Shown here: in pieces, positions 24,715-24,825 of the stretch
Position numbering within the stretch: position 1 is the first letter of the stretch
How the letters are laid out: every line of letters begins with the position of its first letter
Assembly (NCBI GenBank): GCA_023418315.1
Contig: JAEZZY010000029.1
Span: forward strand, 1-24,825
Direction: 5' to 3'
Source: Bacteroidota bacterium
GTDB taxonomy: Bacteria; Bacteroidota; Bacteroidia; Chitinophagales; Chitinophagaceae
DNA: 24,825 bases
Made by a program: the position numbers and the translations under genes
The notes under the pieces: model-generated
Told to the model about the DNA's origin: nothing
What the model saw: the letters and a program-made list of their open reading frames with translations, nothing else
Database searches by the model: none

Positions 24715-24825
24715 AACTAAACCTACGGTAGCCTTCCGCAACCATCCGTAAATTTAGCCTTCATTAAAAAACATTTATTATGACAACGAAAAAAAATCGC
24801 CGGAAGCATTAAGGTATAACAAGTA

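Larger units (their letters stand above)
24427..24779. other. Structured spacer, right boundary of the RM island
   Basis: About 350 bases with no credible gene. A 63-residue plus-strand frame at 24524 begins with TTG inside the shared motif and runs through the hairpins, so it is judged a shadow. The spacer holds the RM promoter box, the loop-motif hairpin (24485-24587) and a second large stem-loop (24587-24714). Past 24730 a TAAATTTA box (24749-24756) and an ATG at 24780 hint at a gene continuing out of the window. Confidence 0.6.

Noticed and set aside
24524..24715. 63-residue plus-strand frame with CxxC and other cysteines
   Set aside because: Starts with TTG inside the shared repeat motif and runs through two stem-loops; the cysteines come from TGT-rich repeat text.
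1..24825. CRISPR array
   Set aside because: No regularly spaced direct repeats were seen anywhere; the repeats found are isolated pairs.

Overview
The window looks like a piece of a Bacteroidota chromosome, most plausibly Chitinophagia or a related lineage. The evidence is a large secreted protein with a type IX secretion (T9SS) type A sorting tail, GEVED and CUB domains; TAnnTTTG-like promoter boxes; A-rich leaders in place of Shine-Dalgarno sites; and Bacteroidota-type housekeeping genes. The genus cannot be fixed from the sequence alone.

Layout. (1) 1-160: the 3' end of an rRNA operon, a nearly complete 5S rRNA followed by a strong terminator. (2) 160-925: about 765 bases of AT-rich DNA with no convincing gene. 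(3) 926-6265: one 1779-residue T9SS-exported surface or secreted multidomain protein, closed by a terminator. (4) 6371-8626: a two-gene ABC exporter (ATPase plus ABC-2 permease) of NatA/NatB type. It converges on a small membrane protein gene (8634-9017), and one short hairpin overlaps both stop codons. (5) 9316-16358: seven tightly packed plus-strand genes (three GT2 and two GT4 glycosyltransferases, one FkbM-type methyltransferase, one GT61-type glycosyltransferase). They form a surface polysaccharide or glycan assembly operon without visible polymerase, flippase or sugar-nucleotide genes. (6) 16374-19008, minus strand: panB (pantothenate synthesis), a BadF/N-acetylglucosamine-kinase-like gene and a SIMPL-domain envelope protein. 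(7) 19333-24426, minus strand: a four-gene restriction-modification-like operon. In transcription order it encodes a short N6-MTase-like SAM-binding protein, a full gamma-type N6-adenine MTase with NPPY and a Cys4 zinc-ribbon-like insertion, an unrecognised 124-residue protein, and an 839-residue fusion of a T5orf172/GIY-YIG nuclease domain to an SF2 helicase. (8) 24427-24825: structured non-coding DNA and the window edge.

The accessory part of most interest is the 19.2-24.7 kb island. Besides its unusual gene set, both flanks carry the same GT-rich 14-base motif, each time in the loop of an imperfect hairpin, plus a shared 12-base direct repeat and a 9-base inverted repeat. This suggests that the four genes moved as a cassette with structured ends. 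No transposase, integrase or recombinase gene is visible, so mobility is inference. A second notable observation is a 98-base segment repeated with one mismatch inside the two CUB domains of the surface protein, while the flanking homologous codons have diverged synonymously; this looks like recent gene conversion.
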